Source of the DNA: Vulcanimicrobiota bacterium
GTDB lineage: Bacteria > Vulcanimicrobiota > Vulcanimicrobiia > Vulcanimicrobiales > Vulcanimicrobiaceae
Length of the DNA stretch: 35,056 nt
Reading direction: 5' to 3'
NCBI GenBank assembly: GCA_003161555.1
Contig: PMOG01000045.1
Location: 1 to 35,056, forward strand
Shown here: in pieces, positions 26,572 to 35,056 of the stretch
Layout of the letters: every line of letters begins with the position of its first letter
Numbering within the stretch: the first letter of the stretch is position 1
Made by a program: the position numbers and the translations under genes
The notes under the pieces: model-generated
What the model saw: the letters and a program-made list of their open reading frames with translations, nothing else
The model's database searches: none
What the model was told of the DNA's origin: nothing

Positions 26572-27668
26572 ACCCCGAAAAACTGATCGTCTTCCTGGTC
26601 AACCTGTCCGTGCTGGTGGTGCTCCACGAGTACGGTCACTTCATCGTCGCGCGTCTATGCGGCGTGCGCGTCACCGACTTCGCGGTCGGCTTCGGCCCGA
26701 CGCTGCTGAAGTGGACTTCGAAGCGCAGCGGAACGAACTATCGCATCAACCTGCTGCCGCTGGGCGGATACTGCCAGATGAAGGGCGAGGACGGCAAGAC
26801 GAACGAGGCCGAGCAACAGCGCCAGTTCCGTCACGGCGTCGCCTACGACAGCGACAACTTTCAAGCCAAGAACGCACTGCAGCGGCTCGCCATCGTGTTG
26901 GCCGGACCGGTCGCGAACTTCATCGTCGCGCTGGTGCTGCTGTTCTCGACCGCGGCGCTCATCGGCGTGCCGGGCGACAAACCGACGACCGTGGTCCAGC
27001 AGTCGATCCCGGGATTGCCGGCGGATCGGGCCGGCGTGCAAGCCGGTGACCGCATCATCTCGATCGACGGACGGGCGATGCCCGACGGCAACGTGCTGGT
27101 CAACACCATCCATCACGCGCTCGGTAAACGGATCCACGTCGTGTACGAGCATGCCGGTCAGCAGCGCGCGTTCGACGCGGTCCCGGTCGGCATTCCCGCC
27201 GACCCGAAAGAGGGGCATCTCGGGTTCTCGCCGCTGCAAGCGACGCACCCGGTCAGCGTGCTGGTCGCGGCCGGCTTCGCCGGTAGCGAGTTCAGCGCGT
27301 TCATTACCTCGACGCTCGGCGTGCTGGGCGGTTTGGTCACGCATCCGGCGCAAGTCGCCGGACAGGTCACCGGGCCGATCGGCATCGCGCAAGTGTCGGC
27401 GCAGGCCCAGGATTTCGGGCCCTACATTTTCCTACGGCTCTCCGCGATGCTGTCGATCTCGCTGGGCATCTTCAACTTGCTGCCGATCCCCGCGCTCGAC
27501 GGCGGGCGGGCGGCGTTCATCCTGGTCGAAATGCTGCGCGGGCGGCCGGTCGATCCCGAAAAGGAAGCGCTGGTGCACGTCGGCGGTTTCGCGGTGCTGA
27601 TCGTCCTGATGCTCGCGGTGTCGTATCACGACATCTCGGCCCTCGCATCGCGGCACGGCCAATTATGA
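26568..27668 (+). CDS. rseP: Site-2 (RseP-type) zinc metalloprotease with PDZ domain
   Basis: VVLHEYGHFIVARLCGVRV (HExxH), RINLLPLGGYCQMKGED, PDZ AGVQAGDRIISIDG, NLLPIPALDGGR. Confidence 0.97.
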   Translation: MNPEKLIVFLVNLSVLVVLHEYGHFIVARLCGVRVTDFAVGFGPTLLKWTSKRSGTNYRINLLPLGGYCQMKGEDGKTNEAEQQRQFRHGVAYDSDNFQAKNALQRLAIVLAGPVANFIVALVLLFSTAALIGVPGDKPTTVVQQSIPGLPADRAGVQAGDRIISIDGRAMPDGNVLVNTIHHALGKRIHVVYEHAGQQRAFDAVPVGIPADPKEGHLGFSPLQATHPVSVLVAAGFAGSEFSAFITSTLGVLGGLVTHPAQVAGQVTGPIGIAQVSAQAQDFGPYIFLRLSAMLSISLGIFNLLPIPALDGGRAAFILVEMLRGRPVDPEKEALVHVGGFAVLIVLMLAVSYHDISALASRHGQL

Positions 27669-27683
27669 TGCCGCGCGAGAGTC

Positions 27684-27692
27684 TGGTAGACT
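27684..27692 (+). promoter_or_regulatory. Candidate extended -10 (TGGTAGACT) immediately upstream of ispG
   Basis: TGnTAGACT ends 7 nt before ATG 27700; no Shine-Dalgarno visible between. Confidence 0.4.
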
Positions 27693-27699
27693 ACAGACG

Positions 27700-28854
27700 A
27701 TGATTCGTTTGCGCCGCAAGACGAAGCCGGTACTGCTCGAGAACAAGTCGGACTGGTCGAAGGACGCCAAGAAGGTCTGGATCGGCGGCGACCATCCGAT
27801 TGCGGTGCAGTCGATGACGACAACCGATACCGCCGACGTCGACAAGACGCTCGAGCAGGTCTACGGGCTGGCAATGGCCGGCTGCGAGATCGTCCGCGTG
27901 ACCTGTCAGGACGCGCGCGACGCGGCGGGCCTCCCGTCCATCGTCGCGCGTTCGCCGGTGCCGATCGTCGCCGACGTCCACTTCGATCATCGCATGGCGC
28001 TGGCCGCCATCGAAGCCGGCGTCGCCAAGCTGCGACTGAACCCCGGCAACATCACCGATCCGGTGAAGACGCGCGAGGTCGTGAAGCTGGCCGTCGAGCG
28101 CGGGACCCCGATTCGCATCGGCGTCAACATGGGCTCGCTGGCGCGCGACCTCGAGGCGACGCTGGGCCATAGCCCCGAAGCCCTGGCCGCCTCGGCGCTG
28201 CGGCATGTCGAGATCCTCGAGGACCTCGGCCACACCGACATCATCATCTCGGTCAAGGCGCACGACGCGCTGACCACCATCTACGCCTACCGCCTCTTGG
28301 CCAAGCAGCTCGACGAGCGGGGCTCCCCGTATGCCCTGCACCTCGGGGTCACCGAGGCCGGACTGCCGCGCGAGGGCACGATCAAGTCCTCGATCGGTCT
28401 GGGCATCCTGCTGTTCGAGGGCATCGGCGACACCCTGCGGGTTTCCCTAGCGGCCGATCCGGTCGAAGAGGTCCCGGTCGCCTGGGGGATCCTCAAGGCC
28501 CTGGGGCTGCGCGAAAAGGGTTTCGACATCACCGCCTGCCCGTCGTGCGGGCGGGCTGAGATCGAGGTCGTCAACCTCGCCCGCATGGTCGAGGCGATAG
28601 CCAAAGAGTACACCGCCCCGGTCAAGGTCGCGGTCATGGGCTGTGTCGTGAACGGCCCCGGAGAGTCTAAAATGGCCGATGTGGGGATCGCCGGCGGCAA
28701 AGGGAAGGGCGCGATCTACCGCAAGGGAGAGCTCGTCGGCACCTTCCCCGAGAACGAATTGCTGGGGAAGTTACGTTTGGAGATCGAAAAGGTCATCGCC
28801 GACCAGTACCCGGACTACCTCCACGAGATACACCGTGAAGCCACACCTGCCTGA
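27700..28854 (+). CDS. ispG: 4-hydroxy-3-methylbut-2-en-1-yl diphosphate synthase
   Basis: VWIGGDHPIAVQSMTTTDTADV...KLRLNPGNI...ITACPSCGRAEIEV...VAVMGCVVNGPGESKMADVGIAGG. Confidence 0.98.
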   Translation: MIRLRRKTKPVLLENKSDWSKDAKKVWIGGDHPIAVQSMTTTDTADVDKTLEQVYGLAMAGCEIVRVTCQDARDAAGLPSIVARSPVPIVADVHFDHRMALAAIEAGVAKLRLNPGNITDPVKTREVVKLAVERGTPIRIGVNMGSLARDLEATLGHSPEALAASALRHVEILEDLGHTDIIISVKAHDALTTIYAYRLLAKQLDERGSPYALHLGVTEAGLPREGTIKSSIGLGILLFEGIGDTLRVSLAADPVEEVPVAWGILKALGLREKGFDITACPSCGRAEIEVVNLARMVEAIAKEYTAPVKVAVMGCVVNGPGESKMADVGIAGGKGKGAIYRKGELVGTFPENELLGKLRLEIEKVIADQYPDYLHEIHREATPA

Positions 28855-29305
28855 AGGACGCCTGCTCGCCGTAACGTCCGCGACCGCCCTGGTCGCGTCG
28901 TTGCTGCTTGCCCTGTCGACTCCAGCGACCATCAGCGTGGACGGGCAGCGGATCGCCTCGGACGTCGCCCCGGTCACGACCGCCGCCGGCACCTACCTGC
29001 CGCTGCGCGTCGTCTCCGAAGCCGCCGGCGCTCAAGCCACCTTCGACCCCGCCAGCGGCGCGGTCACCTTGCGGCGCGGCACCGACGTCCTGGTCATGCA
29101 CGCCGGCCACGCCAAGGCCGTCCTCAACGGTCACGCGATCACGCTCGCGCACGCGCCCTTCACGGTGCGCGGCCGCACGATGGTCGCCGGCGCGACGATC
29201 ACCCGCACCTTCGGCTCGAGCGTGCGTTTCGATGCGCGGCACGACCGCGTGATCGTGCGGAACCCCGGCGTGGTCGTCGCCGGCGCGGCCGACGACGAAC
29301 CCTAA
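28835..29305 (+). CDS. Exported protein with copper-amine-oxidase-N-like (stalk) repeats
   Basis: Signal-like N-terminus, then ISVDGQRIASDVAPVTTAAGTYLPLRVVSEAAGAQATFDPASGAVTLRRGTDVLVMHAGHAKAVLNGHAITLAHAPFTVRGRTMVAG: the PF07833-type pattern. Confidence 0.8.
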   Translation: MKPHLPEGRLLAVTSATALVASLLLALSTPATISVDGQRIASDVAPVTTAAGTYLPLRVVSEAAGAQATFDPASGAVTLRRGTDVLVMHAGHAKAVLNGHAITLAHAPFTVRGRTMVAGATITRTFGSSVRFDARHDRVIVRNPGVVVAGAADDEP

Positions 29306-29425
29306 GCCCTCCACGCGTCCATGATCTGCGCGGCCGCCGGTAAGAGCGCTCGCCAGGCCTTCTGATCGGTGCGTGCGGTGCGGTTCTCGCGCGAGTGGGT
29401 ATGACCACGCACGAGGGACGCGAGC

Positions 29426-30016
29426 ATGGACGATCGCACATTTTCACGCCGGCGGTTTCTGATCGGCACGGCGCTGCCGGCGGCAGCGCTCGGAATGGGA
29501 CTTTCCGCACCGGCGGCAGTGGAAGCGCAGACGGCACCGGCGCTGATGGGACCAGAGCCGGTCGATGTGATGCTGCAGGTCAACGGGCGAGCCTATCCGC
29601 TGAAGGTCGAACCGCGCGTGACCTTGCTCGACGCGCTGCGCGAGCGGCTGGGATTGACCGGCAGCAAGAAGGGCTGCGATCAGGGACAGTGCGGCGCCTG
29701 CACGGTGCTCGTCGACGGACGGCGCGTCAACGCATGTCTGACCCTCGCGGTCGCAACCGAGGGGAAGCAGGTCACGACCGTCGAGGGACTCGCGCGCGGC
29801 GGGCGGCTGCATCCGGTGCAGCAAGCCTTCATCGACAACGACGCGTTTCAGTGCGGCTACTGTACGCCGGGGCAGATTTGCTCGGCAGTCGGCCTGATCG
29901 CGGAAGGCCGCGCGGGCTCGGATGCGCAGATTCGCGAATCGATGAGCGGCAACATCTGCCGCTGCGGCGCGTACACCAACATCGTGCGGGCCGTCAACGC
30001 GGCGGCACGCGCCTGA
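29426..30016 (+). CDS. paoA: Tat-exported 2Fe-2S subunit of aldehyde oxidoreductase (PaoA-like)
   Basis: Twin-Arg FSRRRFLIG signal; GCDQGQCGACTVLVDGRRVNACL, CGYCTPGQICSA, NICRCGAYTNIV. Confidence 0.93.
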   Translation: MDDRTFSRRRFLIGTALPAAALGMGLSAPAAVEAQTAPALMGPEPVDVMLQVNGRAYPLKVEPRVTLLDALRERLGLTGSKKGCDQGQCGACTVLVDGRRVNACLTLAVATEGKQVTTVEGLARGGRLHPVQQAFIDNDAFQCGYCTPGQICSAVGLIAEGRAGSDAQIRESMSGNICRCGAYTNIVRAVNAAARA

Positions 30017-30999
30017 TGCGTCCTTTTTCGTACGCACGCGCACGCACCGAGCAGGACGCGTTCTCGACCCTCGCGCAAACGGCCCGCGGCGCCTACCTGG
30101 CGGGCGGAACGAACCTGATCGATCTGATCAAACTCGAGGTAGCGAAGCCTGACGCCGTCATCGACATCAACGCGCTGCCGCTCGCCGCGATCGAGACGAC
30201 GCCTTCGGGTGAGCTCCGCATCGGCGCCCTGGCGCGGATGAGCGATACGGCCGATCATCCGGCCCTCCGCAGCGCCGCTCCGGCCATATCCCAGGCGCTC
30301 AACCTGAGCGCCTCGGCGCAACTGCGCAACATGGCCACGATCGGCGGAAACGTGCTGCAGCGCACCCGGTGCGTCTACTTCCGCGACATCTCGCAGCCGT
30401 GCAACAAGCGGCGTCCCGGCAGCGGCTGCAGCGCGATCGGCGGCGACGATCGCAAGATGGCGATCCTCGGCGCCAACGACCGCTGCATTGCCGTGCACCC
30501 CTCGGATTTCGCCGTCGCGATGCTGCTGGTCGATGCGACGATTCATCTGCGCGGCCCCGCAGGCGAACGTACGGTGCCGTTCCTGGGCTTTCACCGGCTG
30601 CCCGACGACCCGTCGCGCGACACGAACATCCAGCCCGGCGAGCTGATTACGGCGCTGACCTTCATGCCCAGCGCGTTGACCCGCAGCTCAACCTACATCA
30701 AGGTGCGCGATCGGGCATCGTACGAATTCGCGCTGGTTTCGGTCGCGGCGGCGCTCGAGGTCACCGGCGGCACGATCCGCGACGCGCGCATCGGCTTGGG
30801 CGGGGTGGCGCATGCGCCGTGGCGTTCGCGCGAAGCTGAGGCAGTACTGATCGGGAAGGTGCCCAGCCGCGACCTGTTCACCGCGGCGGCCGAGGCGGGA
30901 CTGCAGGCAGCGGTTCCGCAGCGGCTCAACCGCTTTAAGATACGGATGGCGAAGAACGCAATGATCCGTGCCCTGACCAGCGTCGGGATGCCGGCATGA
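30016..30999 (+). CDS. paoB: FAD-binding subunit with 4Fe-4S insertion (PaoB-like)
   Basis: YLAGGTNLIDLIKLEV...ATIGGNVLQRTRCVYFRDISQPCNKRRPGSGCSAIGGDDRKMAILGANDRCIAVHPSDFAVAMLLVDA: PaoB-type cysteine set. Confidence 0.93.
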   Translation: MRPFSYARARTEQDAFSTLAQTARGAYLAGGTNLIDLIKLEVAKPDAVIDINALPLAAIETTPSGELRIGALARMSDTADHPALRSAAPAISQALNLSASAQLRNMATIGGNVLQRTRCVYFRDISQPCNKRRPGSGCSAIGGDDRKMAILGANDRCIAVHPSDFAVAMLLVDATIHLRGPAGERTVPFLGFHRLPDDPSRDTNIQPGELITALTFMPSALTRSSTYIKVRDRASYEFALVSVAAALEVTGGTIRDARIGLGGVAHAPWRSREAEAVLIGKVPSRDLFTAAAEAGLQAAVPQRLNRFKIRMAKNAMIRALTSVGMPA

Positions 31000-33194
31000 T
31001 CGGCGCCCCGCTCGCACGTGTCGACGGCCGCGCCAAAGTGACCGGCGCCGCGCGCTACAGCTACGAAGAGCAGCCCGCGCACGTGGCCTACGCCGTTATC
31101 GTCACCAGCACGATCGCCGTCGGGCGGATTGCGTCGATCGACGGCACCGAAGCGCTCTCGCGACGCGGCGTGCTGGCGGTTCTGACCCACGACAACGCGC
31201 CGCGCGTGCGCCAAGACGCGGCCTCACCCGGCGACCGCAAACTGCGCCTGCTGCAGGACGACCGGGTGCTGTACGACCGCCAGCCGGTGGCACTGGTCGT
31301 CGCCGAGTCCTTCGAGGTCGCGACCGAAGCGGCCGCGCGGGTGCGCGTGACGTATGCCGCCGAAACGCCGGCGACGACGATGAACGCGCCCGGCGCGGTG
31401 ACCTACGAACCGCCCGAGGCGAACCAGAATCCGGCCGACAGCGCGCGCGGCTCGTTCGACTCCGCCTTCGCCGCCGCTCCGGTTCGCATCGACCAAACCT
31501 ACGTGACGCCGACGGAATTTCACAACCCGATGGAACCGCACGCCACGACTGCCGCTTGGGACGGAAACCGGCTCACGCTGTACGACGCGTCGCAAGGTGT
31601 CTTCGACCGGCGCAAGAGCATCGCCGCGATCTTCGGTCTTCCCGAGTCCGGCGTCCGCGTGGTGACCAAGTTCGTGGGCGGCGGCTTCGGTTCCAAGGGC
31701 GGTACGAACGCCCACACCGCGCTGGCTGCGATGGCGGCGCGGCTCGTCGGCCGGCCGGTGAAGATCGTCCTGACCCGCCCCGACATGTTCGGCGGTCACG
31801 GCTATCGGCCGCGGACCGAACAGCACCTGCGCATCGGAGCCGATACGTCGGGCCGGCTGCTGGCGCTCGCGCACGACGTCCGCTCGCAGGCGTCACGCTT
31901 CGAAAACTTCATCGAGAACAGCGCCGTGATCTCGCGCATGCTCTACGCGGTGCCGAATCAGGTGACGACGCATCGTGGGGTGCGCTACGACGTCGCGACG
32001 CCGACGTTCATGCGCGCCCCGGGTGAGTCGAGCGGTTCGTTCGCGCTCGAGTCCGCGATGGACGAGCTGGCCTACGCGACCGGTGTCGATCCATTGGCGC
32101 TGCGGCTGCTCAACTACACCGAGACCGACCCCGATCAGCATGGCAAACCGTTTTCGTCGAAGTCGCTGCGCCGCTGCTACGCCGAGGGCGCAGCGCGATT
32201 CGGCTGGTCGCAGCGACCGCCGCAGGTGCGGGCGACCCGTACCGCGGACGGCTTGCTGGTCGGTTACGGCATGGCAAGCTCGACCTATCCCGCGAATCGC
32301 TCGTCGTCCGCGGCGATGGCGACCGTGCATTCCGACGGCAGCGCCTACGTCACGAGCGGAGCGTGCGACATCGGCACCGGCGCGTATACGGCCTTCACGC
32401 AGATCGCGGCCGAAGCGCTGGGCATCGACGTCGCGCACGTGCGCTTCGATCTCGGCGACACGCTGATGCCCGAAGCAGCCCGCGCCGGTGGTTCGCAGCA
32501 GACCGCGAGCGTCGCCAACGCCGTCCATCTGGCCGGGATCGCCGTGCGCGACAAGCTCGCGGCTGCGGCCGTCGCGGATGCCGCCTCGCCGTTGCACGGC
32601 CGCAGGCTGGACGACATGACGTTCGCGCGCGGCCGCATCGCGTTGCGCGAGCGGCCCGAGCTCGGCGAAACGTACGTCGCGATCTTGCAGCGTGCCGGCG
32701 TCTCATCGATGAGCGCGTTTGCCGAAGCCAAGCACGACCGCCGGGTCAAAGGCCCGTACTCGACGCACGCTTTCGGCGCGCACTTCGCCGAGGTGCACGT
32801 CGATCCGGATTTTGGAACGGTGCGCTTGGCGCGGATGGTCAGCGCCTTCGCGGCCGGACGGATCGTCAACTCGCGCATGGCGCGTAGCCAATACATGGGC
32901 GGCGTCGTGTGGGGTGTGTCGATGGCGCTGCACGAGGAAGGCCGCATCGACGAGCGCAGCGGGCGCTACATGAACGCGAACCTCGAGAACTACCTGGTGC
33001 CGGTCAACGCCGACATCCCCGAGATCGACATCGTGCTGGTCGATGAAGAAGATCCGCACGTGAACCCGCTGGGCATCAAGGGCATCGGCGAGATCGGCAT
33101 CGTCGGCATGAATGCGGCCGTCGCCAACGCAGTGTTCCATGCCACCGAGAAGCGCGTGCGGGATCTTCCGATCAGACCCGAAAAGCTGCTCTAG
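30996..33194 (+). CDS. paoC: Molybdenum-cofactor catalytic subunit of aldehyde oxidoreductase (PaoC-like)
   Basis: IGAPLARVDGRAKVTGAARYSYEEQPAHVAYAVIVTSTIAVGRI...GGGFGSKGG...MRAPGE...GIKGIGEIGIVGMNAAVANAVFHATEKRVRDLPIRPEKLL; ATGA overlap with paoB. Confidence 0.94.
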   Translation: MIGAPLARVDGRAKVTGAARYSYEEQPAHVAYAVIVTSTIAVGRIASIDGTEALSRRGVLAVLTHDNAPRVRQDAASPGDRKLRLLQDDRVLYDRQPVALVVAESFEVATEAAARVRVTYAAETPATTMNAPGAVTYEPPEANQNPADSARGSFDSAFAAAPVRIDQTYVTPTEFHNPMEPHATTAAWDGNRLTLYDASQGVFDRRKSIAAIFGLPESGVRVVTKFVGGGFGSKGGTNAHTALAAMAARLVGRPVKIVLTRPDMFGGHGYRPRTEQHLRIGADTSGRLLALAHDVRSQASRFENFIENSAVISRMLYAVPNQVTTHRGVRYDVATPTFMRAPGESSGSFALESAMDELAYATGVDPLALRLLNYTETDPDQHGKPFSSKSLRRCYAEGAARFGWSQRPPQVRATRTADGLLVGYGMASSTYPANRSSSAAMATVHSDGSAYVTSGACDIGTGAYTAFTQIAAEALGIDVAHVRFDLGDTLMPEAARAGGSQQTASVANAVHLAGIAVRDKLAAAAVADAASPLHGRRLDDMTFARGRIALRERPELGETYVAILQRAGVSSMSAFAEAKHDRRVKGPYSTHAFGAHFAEVHVDPDFGTVRLARMVSAFAAGRIVNSRMARSQYMGGVVWGVSMALHEEGRIDERSGRYMNANLENYLVPVNADIPEIDIVLVDEEDPHVNPLGIKGIGEIGIVGMNAAVANAVFHATEKRVRDLPIRPEKLL

Positions 33195-33267
33195 CTCCTT
33201 GGCGGAGAGTGCGGGCCTATGCCTCGAGCCCGATCGGGATCGCATGCCCGGCGGCGCCCTGGCCCGC

Positions 33268-34383
33268 TCAACGCGACGGCGAAGCCCAGGCTCCTTTGAA
33301 CATCGATTCGGTGTTGCGCCGGTAGATTTTATCGATCACGTCGCGAGGCAGGTGCATTCCGACGAAGGATTGCGCGAAGTCAGGAGAGTGAAGCACGGTG
33401 GAGGTCGCGAGGAATCTCCAGTCCGCCACCCAACCGTCATGCACCGCGGCGACCGCCTTCGGATCGACATCTTCCGGTCCGTATGCCTCATCGCTGCCGT
33501 AGAGAACCCGATCCTGGTAGCGGATCAGGAAATGCCGCACCTTGCCGGGGTTGGCCGCCGCCTGATATTCCAGATGCACCAGCCGCGCGGCCAAGTCGAC
33601 ATTCGCATTGGGAAAGCGATCGAGGAAATCCGCCACTTTCGCAACGTCCCATTCCAGGGACGCAAGATGAACGGCATCGAAACGCAGTGCCGGATGTGCC
33701 TGCAGCATGCGATCACGGGCGGCGAGGATGGTATCGTGCGAGGGCATCTCCGGATGTCGGTACATGTAGTACTGTGGGTGCTCGCGAAAATAATCCCGAT
33801 CCGAACTGACCGTCATCTGATCGAAGGGCAGCCAACAGTTCAGGGGCTCGGCCTGGTGTCCCAGCAGCACAACGTGGTCGCGCTCGAGCTTCGCAAAGAT
33901 CGGCTCGAGACGCGGGTCATCGAGCATCACGTAACGGCCATCGGGGTCCTTGAGACTCATCCCGATGTTCTTCCAGATCTTGATGCCCACCGCGCCTTGC
34001 GCGAGCGCACTGCCGACTTGTGCCAGCGCGGCCTCGGTCCAGCCGGGGGATTGGAAATTCTGGACGGAGAAGGCCCCGGCGAACGCGGCCTGTCCCGGAT
34101 AGCGCAGCTTGAGCGACACGGCGTCGCGCTGTTGATCGGCGAGCGGCGGGAAGTCGGGATAATCGACGTTGATGGTCAGGATACGCATGTGATCCTGGAT
34201 GGCCTGCGCCATGAATCGGTCGGCGCGGCCATGAAGGTGAACGTGTGCATCGATTTTCTCGACGTCGGCAAAATCACCGCTCGAGTAATACGCCTCGCCG
34301 GCGCTGCCGCTGTCGATCGCCCATGGGCCGAAGAGCGCGAGCAGCGCGAGCAGCGCCCGGGTCCAGGTGCGGGTGTTCTTCAC
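33268..34383 (-). CDS. Secreted amidohydrolase (Amidohydro_2-like, TIM-barrel)
   Basis: Signal-like MKNTRTWTRALLALLALFGPWAIDSGSAGEA; KIDAHVHLHG metal motif; VGIKIWKNIGM; LLGHQAEP; HLASLEWDVAKVADFLDRFPNANVDLAARL; VLYGSDEAYG. GTG start. Confidence 0.85.
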   Translation of the reverse strand: MKNTRTWTRALLALLALFGPWAIDSGSAGEAYYSSGDFADVEKIDAHVHLHGRADRFMAQAIQDHMRILTINVDYPDFPPLADQQRDAVSLKLRYPGQAAFAGAFSVQNFQSPGWTEAALAQVGSALAQGAVGIKIWKNIGMSLKDPDGRYVMLDDPRLEPIFAKLERDHVVLLGHQAEPLNCWLPFDQMTVSSDRDYFREHPQYYMYRHPEMPSHDTILAARDRMLQAHPALRFDAVHLASLEWDVAKVADFLDRFPNANVDLAARLVHLEYQAAANPGKVRHFLIRYQDRVLYGSDEAYGPEDVDPKAVAAVHDGWVADWRFLATSTVLHSPDFAQSFVGMHLPRDVIDKIYRRNTESMFKGAWASPSR

Positions 34384-35056
34384 ACCAGTCTGACCGCGAC
34401 GCCGCGCTGTCGCAGCGCCTCGACGGCCGCCGTGGGCGCGGCCCGGTCGGTGATGAGCATGTGAATCTGCTCGATCTTGGCGATGAGCGAGACGTTGCGG
34501 CGGATGAGCTTGGACGAATCGGCGACCACCACCACCTGTTGCGAGATCCGGATCATCTTGGCGTTCAGTTCCGCCTCCTGCAGATGCGGAGTCATGACCC
34601 CGATGTCCGCGTCCAGGCCATCGGCGCCGAGATACAGTCGATCGGCCTGCAGATTCGCGAGCGCGGCTTCCGCCATCGGACCGGACAAGGAATTCGATTC
34701 GCGGCGAAGTATGCCGCCCGGCACGATCAGGCGCACCGCCGGCACATCCATGAGCAGCGCCGCCACATTCAGCGCGTTGGTGATGACATTGATGGACTTG
34801 AGATCTGTCTTGCGCAGCGCACGCGCGATTTCCGCGGTGGTCGTGCCGGAATCCAGAATGATGGTTTCGCCATCATTGATCAGGGTCGCCGCAATCGCGC
34901 CGATGCGCCGCTTCTCTTCCGCGTGCGTCTTCAGCCGCTCGTGGACCGGCGATTCGCGCAGAATTGTGTCCGGAAGAACCGCGCCGCCGTGGGAACGCAA
35001 CACCAGCCCGCGCTGGTGCAGTTCGTTCAGGTCGTTGCGGATGGTGACCGCCGAAC
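34380..35056 (-). CDS. DeoR/GlpR-family transcriptional regulator, 5' end truncated by window edge
   Basis: Minus-strand frame is open to the window end: SAVTIRNDLNELHQRGLVLRSHGGAVLPD...EEKRRIGAIAATLINDGETIILDSGTTTAEIARAL...NALNVAALL...GGILRRESNSLSGPMAE. Confidence 0.93.
   Translation of the reverse strand, partial: SAVTIRNDLNELHQRGLVLRSHGGAVLPDTILRESPVHERLKTHAEEKRRIGAIAATLINDGETIILDSGTTTAEIARALRKTDLKSINVITNALNVAALLMDVPAVRLIVPGGILRRESNSLSGPMAEAALANLQADRLYLGADGLDADIGVMTPHLQEAELNAKMIRISQQVVVVADSSKLIRRNVSLIAKIEQIHMLITDRAAPTAAVEALRQRGVAVRLV

Noticed and set aside
28993-29305. Copper-binding enzyme (true amine oxidase)
   Set aside because: Only the N-terminal-type stalk domain is present; no catalytic amine oxidase domain.

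Overview
High-GC bacterial chromosomal window, densely coding and dominated by housekeeping genes. There are no rRNA or tRNA genes, CRISPR arrays or transposases that I can support. From left to right: (1) a minus-strand block with a truncated class III adenylate cyclase/NTPase regulator, a DUF1345-like membrane protein, a permuted ATP-grasp-like protein and a small secreted protein; (2) a compact plus-strand block with a HAD phosphatase, a small unknown ORF, moaD, moaE, an alpha/beta hydrolase, moeB fused to rhodanese, an RmlC-like epimerase, an aldo/keto reductase, queG, a LolA-like protein and moaA; (3) a PsiE-like membrane protein (minus strand), a cytochrome c lipoprotein, a photolyase, a GNAT acetyltransferase and Xaa-Pro aminopeptidase; (4) a zinc-ribbon/B-box-like membrane protein divergent from an MsbA-type ABC exporter, then a Ser/Thr kinase; (5) a flgM-like, fliW, csrA trio; (6) the rpsB-tsf-pyrH-frr-(68-aa ORF)-uppS-cdsA-dxr-rseP-ispG superoperon and a copper-amine-oxidase-N-like protein; (7) a Tat-exported PaoABC-type aldehyde oxidoreductase; (8) a lower-GC tail with a secreted amidohydrolase and a truncated DeoR-family regulator. 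I see no clearly novel multi-gene system. The best leads are the FlgM/FliW/CsrA module (with a sigma-28-like promoter, next to a soluble kinase and without flagellar structural genes in view), an unknown 68-aa ORF translationally coupled between frr and uppS, and the compositionally distinct right end.
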